In this document: piece by piece, positions 6,467 through 6,531 of the stretch | How positions within the stretch are numbered: position 1 is the stretch's first letter | Layout of the letters: every line of letters begins with the position of its first letter | From: Rickettsiales bacterium | Lineage (GTDB): Bacteria; Pseudomonadota; Alphaproteobacteria; Rickettsiales; UBA8987 | Reading direction: 5' to 3' | DNA: 6,531 bases | Assembly: GCA_020631295.1 (NCBI GenBank) | Contig: JAHDHN010000044.1 | Location: 1-6,531, forward strand | Notes under the pieces: generated by a model | What the model saw: the letters and a program-made list of their open reading frames with translations, nothing else | Database searches by the model: none | Told to the model about the DNA's origin: nothing | Position numbers and translations under genes: made by a program

Positions 6467-6531
6467 ATGCTTCACATGAAGCATATAGTATTTTCTATAG
6501 TAAATACCTACCCCTTCAACCCAGGCAGGTG
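6467..6531 (+). CDS. Possible start of an unidentified plus-strand gene, truncated by the window end
   Basis: ATG at 6467 is preceded by AAGGA (6453-6457) at a 9-base spacing, and the frame stays open to the window end: MLHMKHIVFSIVN followed by TYPFNPGR. The first codons fall on the degenerate parS site, as happens in some bacteria where a gene begins with an MFHVKH-like peptide. Only 21 codons are visible and no family is recognised; this could be chance. Confidence 0.22.
   Translation, partial: MLHMKHIVFSIVNTYPFNPGR
6468..6483. promoter_or_regulatory. Second, degenerate parS-like palindrome
   Basis: TGCTTCACATGAAGCA matches parS at 13 of 16 positions. Its 7-base arms (TGCTTCA and TGAAGCA) are perfectly complementary, extended to 8 bp by the flanking A and T, around a CA centre. 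The central CG step of CACGTG is changed to CA, which probably weakens ParB contact. It lies 81 bases centre to centre from the stronger site, in the same phase of a paired arrangement. Confidence 0.4.

Noticed and set aside
6356..6484. N-terminal extension of the small minus-strand gene to ATG 6484
   Set aside because: The extension is Pro/Cys-rich and includes both parS-like palindromes, more consistent with an intergenic region.
6485..6531. tRNA or other structured RNA at the window end
   Set aside because: No cloverleaf arms or conserved T-loop sequence can be found in the remaining bases on either strand.

Overview
The window looks like chromosomal DNA of an alphaproteobacterium. The supports are a 743-residue ParC of alphaproteobacterial type, a lipoprotein matching the alphaproteobacterial DUF3576 family, a near-consensus ParB-binding parS site, and intergenic palindromes opening with CGTCATCCC, a style I associate with Rickettsiales and Holosporales-like genomes (recall, not a search). 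The exact lineage cannot be fixed from the sequence alone.

Layout. Positions 1-1737 (+) are the 3' part of a long AT-rich gene whose 5' end lies outside the window; a central segment of its product matches the motif order of RelA/SpoT-like nucleotidyltransferases. It converges with a minus-strand pair: a DUF3576 lipoprotein gene (3598 down to 3098), followed by an M48 zinc-metalloprotease lipoprotein gene (2986 down to 1751). Between these two lies double-hairpin palindrome A (3012-3087). A related element, B (3723-3807), lies in the divergent intergenic region between the DUF3576 gene and parC. parC (topoisomerase IV subunit A, 3872-6103, +) converges almost stop to stop on a small unrecognised minus-strand gene (6355 down to 6110). 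Upstream of that gene are one strong and one degenerate parS-like site (6387-6402 and 6468-6483), and a possible plus-strand gene start runs off the window end.

Functional picture. parC and parS both belong to chromosome segregation: ParC decatenates sister chromosomes and parS nucleates the ParB complex. Their adjacency suggests, but does not prove, an origin-proximal position. The two lipoprotein genes look like an envelope-maintenance pair read from one promoter upstream of the DUF3576 gene. The RelA/SpoT-like gene differs in base composition from its neighbours and may be an acquired accessory gene, possibly a toxin or effector. The least ordinary items are this gene and the two covarying double-hairpin elements.
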